NCBI RefSeq assembly: GCF_040610475.1
Contig: NZ_JBEXMJ010000010.1
Coordinates: 248,001-312,000, forward strand
Direction of reading: 5' to 3'
Length of the DNA stretch: 64,000 bases
From: Actinopolymorpha sp. NPDC004070
GTDB lineage: Bacteria > Actinomycetota > Actinomycetes > Propionibacteriales > Actinopolymorphaceae
Below are positions 34,894 to 42,749 of this stretch, piece after piece. The notes under the pieces are model-generated. The model made no database searches. It was not told the origin of the DNA and saw only the letters and a list, made by a program, of their open reading frames with translations. Both the position numbers and the translations under genes were made by a program. Positions within the stretch are counted from its first letter, which is position 1; every line of letters begins with the position of its first letter.

Positions 34894-35112
34894 CCCATCC
34901 GCCCGTACGCCGAACCATCCCGAACGCGCCGATGTGACGCGAGACGTCAACCGGGGTTACGGAAACGGGGCGATCATGAGGGATCTCTCCCGATGGTCCG
35001 GTGGACGCCCGAGGTAGGTGCGCGCGGGGGGTTGTGTACGGCTCGCACGTCAGGCAGGCTCGGGGGCATGGTCCACCACTGATCCGACTGTCCCCGATCT
35101 CGGGAGGGCGAC

Positions 35113-35343
35113 ATGGCTCTGCACCACTCCGAAGAGACCCATCAGAACCTCTGCGCCCGGCTGGCGCAGGCGACCGGACGAGATCTCCAAGAGTGGATCA
35201 GAGTGCTGGAGGCGGGGCCCACCTTCCTCCGCTTCGAGGATCGGGTCAGTTGGTTGCGCAGCGAGTACGGCATCGCCCACGGGCACGCCACCGCGATCGT
35301 GCACGAGCAGGACCTCCGCCGCGCGCAGCGCAACTTCGGGTGA
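35113..35343 (+). CDS. DUF4287 domain protein
   Basis: This 76-residue protein matches the DUF4287 domain, often found in small proteins and at the end of DUF5655-type proteins: LAQATGRDLQEWIRVLE, then RVSWLRSEYGIAHGHATAIV. It is likely a DNA- or protein-binding helical module, but no function is established. The ATG at 35113 follows GGGAGGG. It lies between two related PPOX genes; a functional link is not shown. Confidence 0.8.
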   Translation: MALHHSEETHQNLCARLAQATGRDLQEWIRVLEAGPTFLRFEDRVSWLRSEYGIAHGHATAIVHEQDLRRAQRNFG

Positions 35344-35402
35344 GCCCCGCCGACGCGGTGAGCGTCGCGGCCGGGTCCCGGCACTGAGGGCCGGTGGCAC
35401 CG

Positions 35403-35813
35403 ATGGACGTGACGCGAGCGCAGGCGTTTCTGCGCGAACATCATCATGCCGTGCTCGGCACGCTTCGCCGGGACGGCCGGCCCCAGCTCTCCCCGGTCAC
35501 GGTCGGGGTGGACGCCGAGGGGTACGCCGTGATCAGCACCCGCGAGCCGGCGTACAAGGTGCGAAACCTGCGGCGTGACCCGCGGGCCAGCCTCTGCGTC
35601 TTCCCCGACGGGTTCTACGGCGAGTGGGTCCAGGTCGAGGGCGAGGCGCACATCCTGTCGCTACCGGACGCGATGGAGCCGCTGGTCGACTACTACCGCG
35701 ACGTCTCCGGCGAACACCCGGACTGGGCCGACTACCGCGCCGCGATGGAACGCGACCGTCGCTGCCTGATCCGGATCCGCATGGACCGGGTGGGCCCGTC
35801 GGTGTCCGGCTGA
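35403..35813 (+). CDS. PPOX class F420-dependent oxidoreductase (second copy)
   Basis: This 136-residue protein is a split-barrel oxidoreductase like the one at 34417: HHAVLGTLRRDGRPQLSPVTVG, then AYKVRNLRRDPRASLCVFPDG and WVQVEGEAHILSLPDAME. It probably uses F420 to reduce an unknown compound. The ATG at 35403 is given; a GTG at 35394 is also possible. A strong terminator hairpin follows 20 bp after the stop. Confidence 0.87.
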   Translation: MDVTRAQAFLREHHHAVLGTLRRDGRPQLSPVTVGVDAEGYAVISTREPAYKVRNLRRDPRASLCVFPDGFYGEWVQVEGEAHILSLPDAMEPLVDYYRDVSGEHPDWADYRAAMERDRRCLIRIRMDRVGPSVSG

Positions 35814-35833
35814 CCCGCGTACGGCTGACATGT

Positions 35834-35871
35834 GAAAGGGCCGCCCGAGAGATGTCTCGGGCGGCCCTTTC
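35834..35871. terminator. Bidirectional terminator hairpin
   Basis: A perfect 17-bp stem (35834-35850 with 35855-35871) closes on GATG, between two convergent genes. The stem ends in GAAA/TTTC, giving a short T run on each strand. Confidence 0.85.
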
Positions 35872-35882
35872 GTTTCGGCTCG

Positions 35883-36686
35883 TCAGTCGCCGCCGCGCAG
35901 GATGGCGAGGATCCGCAGCAGTTCGATGTAGAGCCACACCAGCGTGACGGTGAGCCCGAACGCCGCGAACCACGCGTCCTTGCTCGGCGCACCGGCGGCG
36001 ATGCCCTTCTCCACGTAGTCGAAGTCGAGCAGCAGGTTGAAGCAGGCCAGCGCCACTCCGATGATCGCGAACACCAGGCCCAGCCCGCCCAGGCCGCTGA
36101 CGCCGAGGTTGAGGCCGAACATGCGCAGGACGAGGTTGACCAGCACGATCAGGAAGAACCCGAGAGTGGCGGCGACGACGAACCGCTGGAACTTCGGGGT
36201 CACCCGGATGATCCTGAACTTGTAGACCGCGAGCATGCCGGCCGAGGCACACATCGTGCCGAGGACCGCCTGGATCACGATGTCGGTGTTGCCGGCGTAG
36301 GCGGACAGGACCTTGCTGGCCAGGCCGATGAACACGCCCTCGACCGCGGCGTAGCCGAGGATCAGCGCCGGGTTGGTGATGTGCTTCAGGCCGATGACGA
36401 AGCCCAGGCCCATTCCGACCAGCGCAGCGCCGATCAGCCAGCCGAAGTGCGCTGGCTGCACCGGTCCGGTGAGGAACCACGTCGCGCCGGCCACCACGAT
36501 CAGGGTGCCGAGCGTCATCGCGGTGCGGGCCACCACGTCGTCGATGGTCATCCGGTCGCGGCGCGGGCCGGAGTAGGACGGCGCGTCGTACATCTCCCGC
36601 AACTGGTCGGCGCTCGGGCCCGCGGCGCCGGCGCCGGCCGACTGGAACGCGTCGCTGCGCCGGAACACCGGGTTCTTGCTCTGCAT
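35883..36686 (-). CDS. Bax inhibitor-1/YccA family membrane protein
   Basis: The 267-residue protein has a polar 55-residue N-terminus and seven hydrophobic helices. Family patterns are GLKHITNPALILGYAAVEGV, with the ITNP turn, and FNLLLDFDYVEKGI with the paired Asp residues of the last helices (DFDYVE). Bacterial YccA-type proteins are calcium or proton leak channels and stress modulators; the role here is unknown. The ATG at 36686 follows GGAGGA. The gene is divergent from the F420 oxidoreductase at 36989. Confidence 0.88.
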   Translation of the reverse strand: MQSKNPVFRRSDAFQSAGAGAAGPSADQLREMYDAPSYSGPRRDRMTIDDVVARTAMTLGTLIVVAGATWFLTGPVQPAHFGWLIGAALVGMGLGFVIGLKHITNPALILGYAAVEGVFIGLASKVLSAYAGNTDIVIQAVLGTMCASAGMLAVYKFRIIRVTPKFQRFVVAATLGFFLIVLVNLVLRMFGLNLGVSGLGGLGLVFAIIGVALACFNLLLDFDYVEKGIAAGAPSKDAWFAAFGLTVTLVWLYIELLRILAILRGGD

Positions 36687-36988
36687 CCTGGGGTCCTCCT
36701 CCGCCGGCGGCGGGTGACGGTCGACGGCCCGCGGGTGCGGGCCGGTTGCTGCGGAATATCGTCCACAACAGCGCCGGGCCGGTCAGGCCGGCGGCGGTGA
36801 CGCCAATAGTAATGACTCGGCAAAGTCTTTGTCCTCCCCGAACGGAGATTCCGAGGCGAATGTCCGGTCTTGTCCTGTAATCCGGTGGGCGCGGCCGCGC
36901 AGGATGGGCAAGATGACGTCTGGCCGGGCACCGGTCGGACTCGCTGTGAGCCGACCGGCCCGGATCGGCCAGGACGGGGAGGGACGCG
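36687..36988. other. 302-bp divergent intergenic region
   Basis: It lies between the Bax inhibitor gene (minus) and the nitroreductase-like gene (plus), so promoters for both must be here. I see no protein, RNA gene or clear operator. A short AT-rich patch around 36808-36830 is the likeliest promoter area. Confidence 0.4.
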
Positions 36989-37483
36989 ATGGCGGACAGC
37001 ATGCAGCCGGCAGGTGAGCGGTCGCCGGGTGGCAGCCACTACCGAGCGCCGGGGTGGTTCACCCGCCGGGTGTTCAACCCACTGGTGGCGGCGGCCACCA
37101 GGGCCGGGCTGAGCGTGTGGGGCAGCCGGGTGCTGGAGGTGCAGGGGCGCAGCAGCGGACAGCCCCGTCAGGTGCCGGTCAACCTGCTCACCCACGAGGG
37201 TCGGCAGTACCTCGTCGCGCCTCGCGGCCAGGCCCAGTGGGTACGCAACGTGCGCGCCGCCGACGGCCGGCTCGACCTGCTCCTCGGCCGGCGGCGTGAG
37301 CACTGGCTGGCCACCGAGGTCGCCGACGCCGACAAGCCGGCGGTACTGCGCGCCTATCTTCGCCGGTGGAAGGCCGAGGTCGGGGTGTTCTTCGACGGAG
37401 TGAACGCCGACTCCTCCGCGGAGGAACTCGCCCGCATCGCTCCGCGTCACCCGGTGTTCGTGCTGTCCCGGCGTGACGGCTGA
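36989..37483 (+). CDS. Nitroreductase/DDN family deazaflavin (F420)-dependent oxidoreductase
   Basis: The 164-residue protein has the split-barrel of the Ddn/FGD-partner family: GWFTRRVFNPLVAAATRAGL, then VLEVQGRSSGQPRQVPVNLL, YLVAPRGQAQWVRNVRAADG and a C-terminal FFDGVNADSSAEELARIAPRHPVF region. Ddn-type enzymes use reduced F420; in mycobacteria one activates nitroimidazoles and reduces quinones. The substrate here is unknown. The ATG at 36989 follows GGGAGGG. Confidence 0.88.
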   Translation: MADSMQPAGERSPGGSHYRAPGWFTRRVFNPLVAAATRAGLSVWGSRVLEVQGRSSGQPRQVPVNLLTHEGRQYLVAPRGQAQWVRNVRAADGRLDLLLGRRREHWLATEVADADKPAVLRAYLRRWKAEVGVFFDGVNADSSAEELARIAPRHPVFVLSRRDG

Positions 37484-37623
37484 AGCCGACACTCCCCCCG
37501 CTCGTGACCCACGCCCGCACTTCGTCTCCTCGTTCGTCCGCTGTTGACCTGAACCTCGGTAGAGGTCGCAGGCTGGTCACAGACGTCTGAACCCATAGTC
37601 GGTACGAGCCCGGAGGTCGGCGG

Positions 37624-38607
37624 ATGCGTGCGGTGTGGGTCCACAAGTTTGGCGGGCCGGAGGTGCTGGTGCCGGGTGAGGCGCCGGCCCCGGAGGCCGG
37701 GCCCGGTCAGGTCCTGGTGGAGGTGGCGTACGCCAACATCACGTTCGTGGAGACCCAGCTCCGGTCCGGCACCGGGCCCATCACACCGACGCTGCCGACC
37801 ATCCCCGGCAACGGCGTGGGCGGGACCGTCCGCGCGGTCGGCCCCGGCGTGGATCCGGGCCTAGCCGGCCGGCGGGTGGTGACCAGCACCGGGGGTTCGG
37901 GTGCGTACGCCGAACTCGTCGCGGTGCCCGCGGACGGGCTGGTGGAGGTGCCGGCCACGCTCCGGCTGGACGACGCGGTGGCGCTGCTCGCCGACGGCCG
38001 GACCGCCACCTGGCTGATCCGGGCGAGCGAGGCCCGGCCCGATGACCGGGTGCTGGTGACGGCCGCTGCCGGCGGGGTGGGGACCCTGCTGGTGCAGCTG
38101 GCCGCGGCGGCCGGCGCGCAGGTCGTCGCGGCGGCGGGCGGTGACCGCAAGGTCGCGTTGGCGGTGAGGCTGGGCGCGAAGGTCGGCGTCGACTATCGCC
38201 GTCCGGACTGGACCGATCGGGTACGCGAGGCCGTCGGCGGGGTCGACCTCGTACTCGACGGCGTGGGGGGTGCGCTGGGCAGGTCGGCGTTCGACCTGCT
38301 GGGCGAGGGCGGCCGGATGCTCAGCTTCGGGCTGGCGAGCGGCAGCTGGACCGAGGTGCCGGAGGCGGAGGCGCGGCAGCGCGGGGTACGACTGCTACGG
38401 CCGGCCCTGAACCCGGCGGGCGTTCGCGAACTCACCGAGAGCGTGCTGCGGGCGGCCGCCGAGGGCCGGGTGAAACCGGTGATCGGCCAACGGTTCGAGT
38501 TGACCCGGGCGGCCGAGGCACACGCGGCGATCGAGGCGCGCGCCACCGTCGGCAAGACGTTGCTGGAAGTGCGGCCGGAAGCGCGGCCCGAGCCGGCGCC
38601 GGCATAG
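37624..38607 (+). CDS. Zinc-binding dehydrogenase (quinone oxidoreductase, MDR family)
   Basis: The 327-residue protein is a medium-chain dehydrogenase/reductase of the NADPH:quinone oxidoreductase type. The GroES-like N-terminus (VLVEVAYANITFVETQLRSG), the catalytic-domain motif PTIPGNGVGGTV and the nucleotide-binding VLVTAAAGGVGTLLVQLAAA are visible. The zinc ligands of alcohol dehydrogenases are missing, as is normal for the quinone reductase branch. It probably reduces a quinone, an enone or another electrophile with NADPH. The ATG at 37624 is five bases after GGAGG. Confidence 0.9.
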   Translation: MRAVWVHKFGGPEVLVPGEAPAPEAGPGQVLVEVAYANITFVETQLRSGTGPITPTLPTIPGNGVGGTVRAVGPGVDPGLAGRRVVTSTGGSGAYAELVAVPADGLVEVPATLRLDDAVALLADGRTATWLIRASEARPDDRVLVTAAAGGVGTLLVQLAAAAGAQVVAAAGGDRKVALAVRLGAKVGVDYRRPDWTDRVREAVGGVDLVLDGVGGALGRSAFDLLGEGGRMLSFGLASGSWTEVPEAEARQRGVRLLRPALNPAGVRELTESVLRAAAEGRVKPVIGQRFELTRAAEAHAAIEARATVGKTLLEVRPEARPEPAPA

Positions 38608-38938
38608 GGATGGCGGGACCCGAGCCGGAGAGTGCGGGCAGCGCGATGCCGATCGCCTGGCGGATGAGCGCGACGGGAGCCGCAGCATGTTCCGCTGCAC
38701 CGAGATCCGTCAGCGCGGCCCCGTCCCGTTGTCGGCGTCGCAGTGCAAACAGCCGTGTGGCATCGCCAAGATCATGCGCGACGCCGAACTCGCCTGGAGG
38801 AACAACCTGTCACGGACGACAATCGCCGACCTGATCGCACAGCGAAGCCACCCCCGCAGGAGCGTTCACGATGACCAGGGACTCACGGACGACCCGGCAC
38901 AACCGGCCGGAGCTTCCGGCCCAGGTTCAAGCCATTCC
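38608..38938. other. Gene-poor region left of the tRNA gene
   Basis: No convincing protein is seen over about 330 bases, although a reading frame from 38687 encodes a stretch with LAWRNNLSRTTIADLIAQR. That frame runs on into the antisense of the tRNA and is not accepted. A degraded gene or integration scar next to the tRNA 3' end is possible. Confidence 0.35.
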
Positions 38939-38954
38939 GATCTCTTGAGAGATC
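38939..38954 (-). terminator. Hairpin just downstream of the tRNA
   Basis: GATCTCT and AGAGATC pair over 7 bp around a 2-base loop, six bases after the tRNA 3' end. It may stop tRNA transcription; there is no T tract, so the call is tentative. Confidence 0.45.
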
Positions 38955-38960
38955 ACGCTG

Positions 38961-39038
38961 TGCCCCCGGTGGGATTCGAACCCACAAAACTGACACCCAT
39001 TTTAAGTGGGCCGCCTCGACCAGTTGGGCTACGGGGGC
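38961..39038 (-). tRNA. tRNA-Leu (anticodon UAA)
   Basis: The minus strand folds as a tRNA. It has a 7-bp acceptor stem (GCCCCCG with CGGGGGC), an anticodon stem GCCCA/TGGGT around the loop CTTAAAA (anticodon TAA), and a T arm GTGGG-TTCGAAT-CCCAC, with discriminator A. CCA is not encoded. The variable region has only 9 bases, short for leucine. It would read the rare UUA codon, as bldA does in Streptomyces. Confidence 0.9.
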
Positions 39039-39091
39039 GCTGCGCGGAGGACCGACCGGCGTCGCCTGACCGCACGACGTAACCCTAGGGT

Positions 39092-40387
39092 CTAGTGCTG
39101 CCACGCGCTCCGGGTGGCGGGCAGTGGTGCCCGGCCGTCGGTGTGCGGGCGGACGACCAGGAGCTGGTACGCCGAGATCCGGGCAGCCTCGAACGCCAGC
39201 GCCGACACCGCGAGGTAGAGCAGCCACACCCGGGCCCGCCCCGGTGAGGCCTGCCGGACGCACTCGTCCCAGGCATCCTCCAGGTTGGCGACCCAGGCCC
39301 GCAGGGTGCGGGCGTAGTGCTCGCGCATCGTCTCCAGGTCGCGGACCTCCAGGCCCGCGCTCTCGAGGACGTTGGTGACGGTTCCGATCGGGAGGAGTTC
39401 GGCCCCGGGGTGGACGTAGGCGTCCAGGAAGGAGCGCTCCTGCGCCAGCGGCTCCCCGCGCCGGCCGACCTGGTTGACCAGCAGCCGGCCGCCCGGGCGC
39501 AGCAGGCCGTGCAGCGTCCGGGCGTACTCCCCCAGCCGGTCCGCACCCACGTAGTCGGCCAGCCCGTACGCCACGACCGCGTCGAACGGGTCCGCCTCGA
39601 CCTCACGCCAGTCCGCGACCCGGAACTCCACCCGCCCGGCGAGGCCGGCGTCGACGGCCCGCTTGGTCGCCTGCTCGGCCTGTTCGGCGGAGGAGGTGAT
39701 GCCGAGCCCGCTCACTGCGTGGTGCTCGGCGGCGTACAGGAGGAACGTCCCCCAGCCGCAGTCGACGTCGAGCACCCGGGTGCCGCGTTCTCCCGCACCC
39801 AGGTCGGCGAGCCCGAGCTTGCGGCAGGCGAGCTGCAGGCCGGCGCGCTGCGCGTCGTCGAGGGACATGCCCGGCTCGGCCCAGTAGCCCGCGCCCAGCA
39901 TCAGCCTCCGGCCGAACACCCGCGCCAGGAAGTGCGTACCGACCGGGTTGTCCGGCGACCCGCTCGGCGCGGTGTCGCGGTCCAGCGCATGCCGGCGTTC
40001 GGCCCCGGTGATCTCCTCCTCCGGCGGCTTGGGCGCCGGGCCCACGGCGCCGAGATAGACTGCCGCCCGCATCAGCTCGCTGCGGTCGGCGGCGGTCAGC
40101 TCGGGGCGGGCACCGATCGAGCGGCCGAACGGCGCGAGGCGTTCCAGGGCGGTGAGGATCGGTCCGTCGACCTCGATCTCGCCGGCGACGAACGCCCGGG
40201 CCAGGCCGAGCTCGTCCGGCCGCCACAGCAGCCGGCGGACGGCGCGCCGGGAGTGCACGCGCACGGCCGGGGCCTCGGTCGGCCCGGCCATCGAGCCGTC
40301 CCACGCGTACAGGCGGACGGGCGCTTCCAGACCGAACAACCGCAGCAGGATGTCGTGCAGCCGCTCGGCGACCACGGGACCGGCCAC
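39092..40387 (-). CDS. Cyclopropane-fatty-acyl-phospholipid synthase-like SAM methyltransferase
   Basis: The 431-residue protein has the CFAS layout: an N-terminal lipid-associated region (APAVRVHSRRAVRRLLWRPD and so on), the motif GAGYWAEPGMSLDDAQRAGL and the SAM site VLDVDCGWGTF (about residue 205), where the family usually has GCGWG. CFAS enzymes add a methylene or methyl group to double bonds of membrane lipids. In actinobacteria several related methyltransferases make branched or tuberculostearic-type fatty acids. The GTG at 40387 follows GAGAGGGG. The Asp in DVDCGWG is unusual. It ends 53 bases past the tRNA gene, on the same strand. Confidence 0.83.
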   Translation of the reverse strand: MAGPVVAERLHDILLRLFGLEAPVRLYAWDGSMAGPTEAPAVRVHSRRAVRRLLWRPDELGLARAFVAGEIEVDGPILTALERLAPFGRSIGARPELTAADRSELMRAAVYLGAVGPAPKPPEEEITGAERRHALDRDTAPSGSPDNPVGTHFLARVFGRRLMLGAGYWAEPGMSLDDAQRAGLQLACRKLGLADLGAGERGTRVLDVDCGWGTFLLYAAEHHAVSGLGITSSAEQAEQATKRAVDAGLAGRVEFRVADWREVEADPFDAVVAYGLADYVGADRLGEYARTLHGLLRPGGRLLVNQVGRRGEPLAQERSFLDAYVHPGAELLPIGTVTNVLESAGLEVRDLETMREHYARTLRAWVANLEDAWDECVRQASPGRARVWLLYLAVSALAFEAARISAYQLLVVRPHTDGRAPLPATRSAWQH

Positions 40388-40497
40388 GGCACCCCCCTCT
40401 CGTCCGGTCGTCCCCGAGACGTTCTACCCGCCCCGGGGACGATCGAGCCACTGCCGGATCAGACCTGGGTCGGCCCGGACCAGGGTGCGCCCTTCCG

Positions 40498-41904
40498 CTA
40501 CCGCCCGTCCTGCTCCGGCCTCGGCTCGGCCCTTCCACCAGCATGAACGGGTTCGAGCTCGGGCGACCTGCTCGCGGGTGGGGAGAACTGGCGCGGCAGG
40601 GCGCTGCGCTCGAACTCCTCCCGCGGGCGCTGCAGGCTGCCCAGCGAGACGATCTCGCGGGGGAAGAACAGCCCGAGCGTCCAGTCGGCCACGATGCGGA
40701 CCTTGCGGTTGAGGGTGGGCATCCGGCTGATGTGGTAGGTGCGGTGCATGAACCACGCCGGCCAGCCGCGCAGCTTGATGCCGTAGACCTGCGCCACGCC
40801 CTTGTGCAGGCCGAGACTGGCGACCGAGCCGACGTGCTTGTGCTTGTAGTTCTGCAGCGGCTTGCCCTTGAGGGCGCGGGCCACGTTGTCGCCGAGTACC
40901 TTGGCCTGGCGTACGGCGTGCTGGGCCGAGGGGCTGCACACCGCGTTCGGCGGTCCGGTCAGGTCAGGCACGGCGGCGCAGTCACCGGCCGCCCAGACGT
41001 GCTCGGCGCCGACGACCCGCAGGTCGGGCTCGGTGGGCAGTCGGCCCTTGTCGTCGCGCGGCAGGTCGGACGCGGCGAGGACCGGGTTGGCCTTGACTCC
41101 GGCGGTCCACACGATGGTGTCGGACTCCAGCCGGGTGCCGTCGGAGAGTTCCACGTGCCCGTCGACGCAGGACTCCAACAGGGTGTTCAGCTTCACGTCG
41201 ATGTGCCGCTTGCGCAGGCGTTCGACGGTGTAGCGCCCCATGTCCTCCCCGACCTCGGGCAGGATCCGCCCGGCCGCCTCCACCAGCACCCAGCGCATGT
41301 CTTCGGCGCGGAAGTTGCGGTAGTAGCGGCAGGCGTAGCGGGCCATGTCCTCGAGCTCGGCGAGCGCCTCTACGCCGGCGTAGCCGCCGCCGACGAACAC
41401 GAACGACAAGGCCCGTCGCCGGGTCTCCTCGTTCGCGGTGGACTCGGCGACGTCGAGCCGGTCGAGCACGTGGTTGCGAAGCTGGATGGCTTCCTCGACC
41501 TGCTTGAACCCGATCGCCTGCTCGGCGAGGCCGGGGATGGGCAGGGTCCGGGCGACCGAGCCGAGGGCGACGACGAGTTCGTCGTAGTGCACGTCGTACG
41601 TGGCGCCGGCGCGCGGCTCGATCCGGGCGGTGTGCTCGGCGTGGTCGATGCCCACGACGCGCCCGGTGATCACCTGCACGGCGGGCAGGACCCGCCGTAG
41701 AGGCACGACGACGTGGCGGGGCTCGAGGTTGCCGGCCGCGGCCTCGGGGAGGAAGGGCTGGTAGGTCATGTACGAACGGGGCTCCACGACGGTGATCGTG
41801 ACCTCGCCTCGACGGAGTTCCTTGCGAAGGGATTTCTGGAGCCGGAAGGCGGCATACATGCCGACGTAGCCGCCTCCGGCGATGAGGACGTGCCGTGTGT
41901 TCAC
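40498..41904 (-). CDS. ndh: Type II NADH dehydrogenase (NDH-2)
   Basis: The 468-residue membrane-associated flavoprotein has the FAD motif GGGYVGMYAAFRL, the quinone/membrane-facing EPRSYMTYQPFLPEAAAGNL, the second GxGxxG in FVFVGGGYAGVEALAELEDM and the FAD site WAAGDCAAVPDL. It passes electrons from NADH to the quinone pool without pumping protons. The C-terminal 80 residues carry an amphipathic region for membrane attachment. The GTG at 41904 follows AGGAGG at nine bases. A well-formed promoter with a near-consensus Rex site is upstream, so expression should rise with NADH. Confidence 0.9.
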   Translation of the reverse strand: MNTRHVLIAGGGYVGMYAAFRLQKSLRKELRRGEVTITVVEPRSYMTYQPFLPEAAAGNLEPRHVVVPLRRVLPAVQVITGRVVGIDHAEHTARIEPRAGATYDVHYDELVVALGSVARTLPIPGLAEQAIGFKQVEEAIQLRNHVLDRLDVAESTANEETRRRALSFVFVGGGYAGVEALAELEDMARYACRYYRNFRAEDMRWVLVEAAGRILPEVGEDMGRYTVERLRKRHIDVKLNTLLESCVDGHVELSDGTRLESDTIVWTAGVKANPVLAASDLPRDDKGRLPTEPDLRVVGAEHVWAAGDCAAVPDLTGPPNAVCSPSAQHAVRQAKVLGDNVARALKGKPLQNYKHKHVGSVASLGLHKGVAQVYGIKLRGWPAWFMHRTYHISRMPTLNRKVRIVADWTLGLFFPREIVSLGSLQRPREEFERSALPRQFSPPASRSPELEPVHAGGRAEPRPEQDGR

Positions 41905-41931
41905 GTCCGTTCACCTCCTAGGTCGTTGTTC

Positions 41932-41960
41932 AGGCTAGTCGCTCGTGAATTCGTTCACAA
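41932..41960 (-). promoter_or_regulatory. ndh promoter with Rex (ROP) operator
   Basis: On the minus strand TTGTGA (41955-41960) and TAGCCT (41932-41937) form -35 and -10 boxes 17 bp apart. The -35 box is inside TCGTGAATTCGTTCACAA (41943-41960 on the plus strand). The Rex consensus is TTGTGAANNNNTTCACAA; only the second base differs. Rex represses ndh and other respiratory genes in Streptomyces when NADH is low relative to NAD+. Confidence 0.8.
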
Positions 41961-42036
41961 GGACCGAACGCCGCTGTCGGGAACGTCACACGATTCGCAT
42001 GACACGCCCTAAGCTCGAATGAACGAGGGAGGGGCC

Positions 42037-42711
42037 GTGGGCGCGATCTTCGCTGTCATCCTCATCGCCCTCGTCGTCGCAGCAGTAGCGCTGACCGTGC
42101 CGCTCGTCGCGCTCGTCCAGCGCCGCGAACAGCGCCGACTCGAGGGGCTTGCCGCCTGGGCGTCGTCGATCGGGTGGACGACCTACGCCGGCAGCGTCGA
42201 GGTGCCCTGGACCGCTCGCCTTCCCGGAGCGAACCCACGCGGTGTCCGCTGCCTGTTCACCGGCATCTATCGCGAACTACCCGTGAGCATGGCGGAGTAC
42301 ACGTACCAGACCACGCACACGACCTACGTGAACGGGCAAACCCAGGTCACCACCGACCACCACGACATCGTCGCCTGTGTCGTACATCTCCCCTACACCT
42401 ACCCCGGCATCGAGGTGGCCGGCCGCGGGTCCGGCTCGCGCATGTGGCGCTGGCTCAACGGCCCGGACCAGGCCGAAGAGGTGGGCATCGACGAGTTCGA
42501 CCGTGACTTCCGCGTCCACAGCACCCATCCCGAACTCGTACGCCAGGTGATCGGGCCCGCGCTGGTGCGCACCCACCTGGCCGGCATGGCGCCGAACTGG
42601 AGCCTGCACGGCACCGACCTGCTGGTGTACTGGCAGGGCCGCATGGAGCCCACCCGGGTGCTGCCCGCCGTGGACTCCGTCATCCGCGTCGCGAACCTCC
42701 TCGGCCGCTGA
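42037..42711 (+). CDS. Membrane-anchored protein of unknown function
   Basis: The 224-residue protein has a single N-terminal hydrophobic segment (AIFAVILIALVVAAVALTV), then a cytoplasmic-looking domain. The domain has an aromatic/Thr-rich centre (MAEYTYQTTHTTYVNGQTQ) and the region WRWLNGPDQAEEVGIDEFDRDF, which resembles DUF3137-type proteins, but I cannot name a family. The GTG at 42037 follows GGGAGGGG; the upstream ATG at 42019 has no such site. It is divergent from ndh, so the Rex site may affect it too. Confidence 0.6.
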   Translation: MGAIFAVILIALVVAAVALTVPLVALVQRREQRRLEGLAAWASSIGWTTYAGSVEVPWTARLPGANPRGVRCLFTGIYRELPVSMAEYTYQTTHTTYVNGQTQVTTDHHDIVACVVHLPYTYPGIEVAGRGSGSRMWRWLNGPDQAEEVGIDEFDRDFRVHSTHPELVRQVIGPALVRTHLAGMAPNWSLHGTDLLVYWQGRMEPTRVLPAVDSVIRVANLLGR

Positions 42712-42749
42712 CGTAACGCTTGGAGCTGACGAAGCGCCGTTGCGCACGC

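Noticed and set aside
38687..39082. Open frame next to the tRNA with a protein-like centre
   Set aside because: It runs through the antisense of the tRNA gene and has no family match; its composition is otherwise poor.
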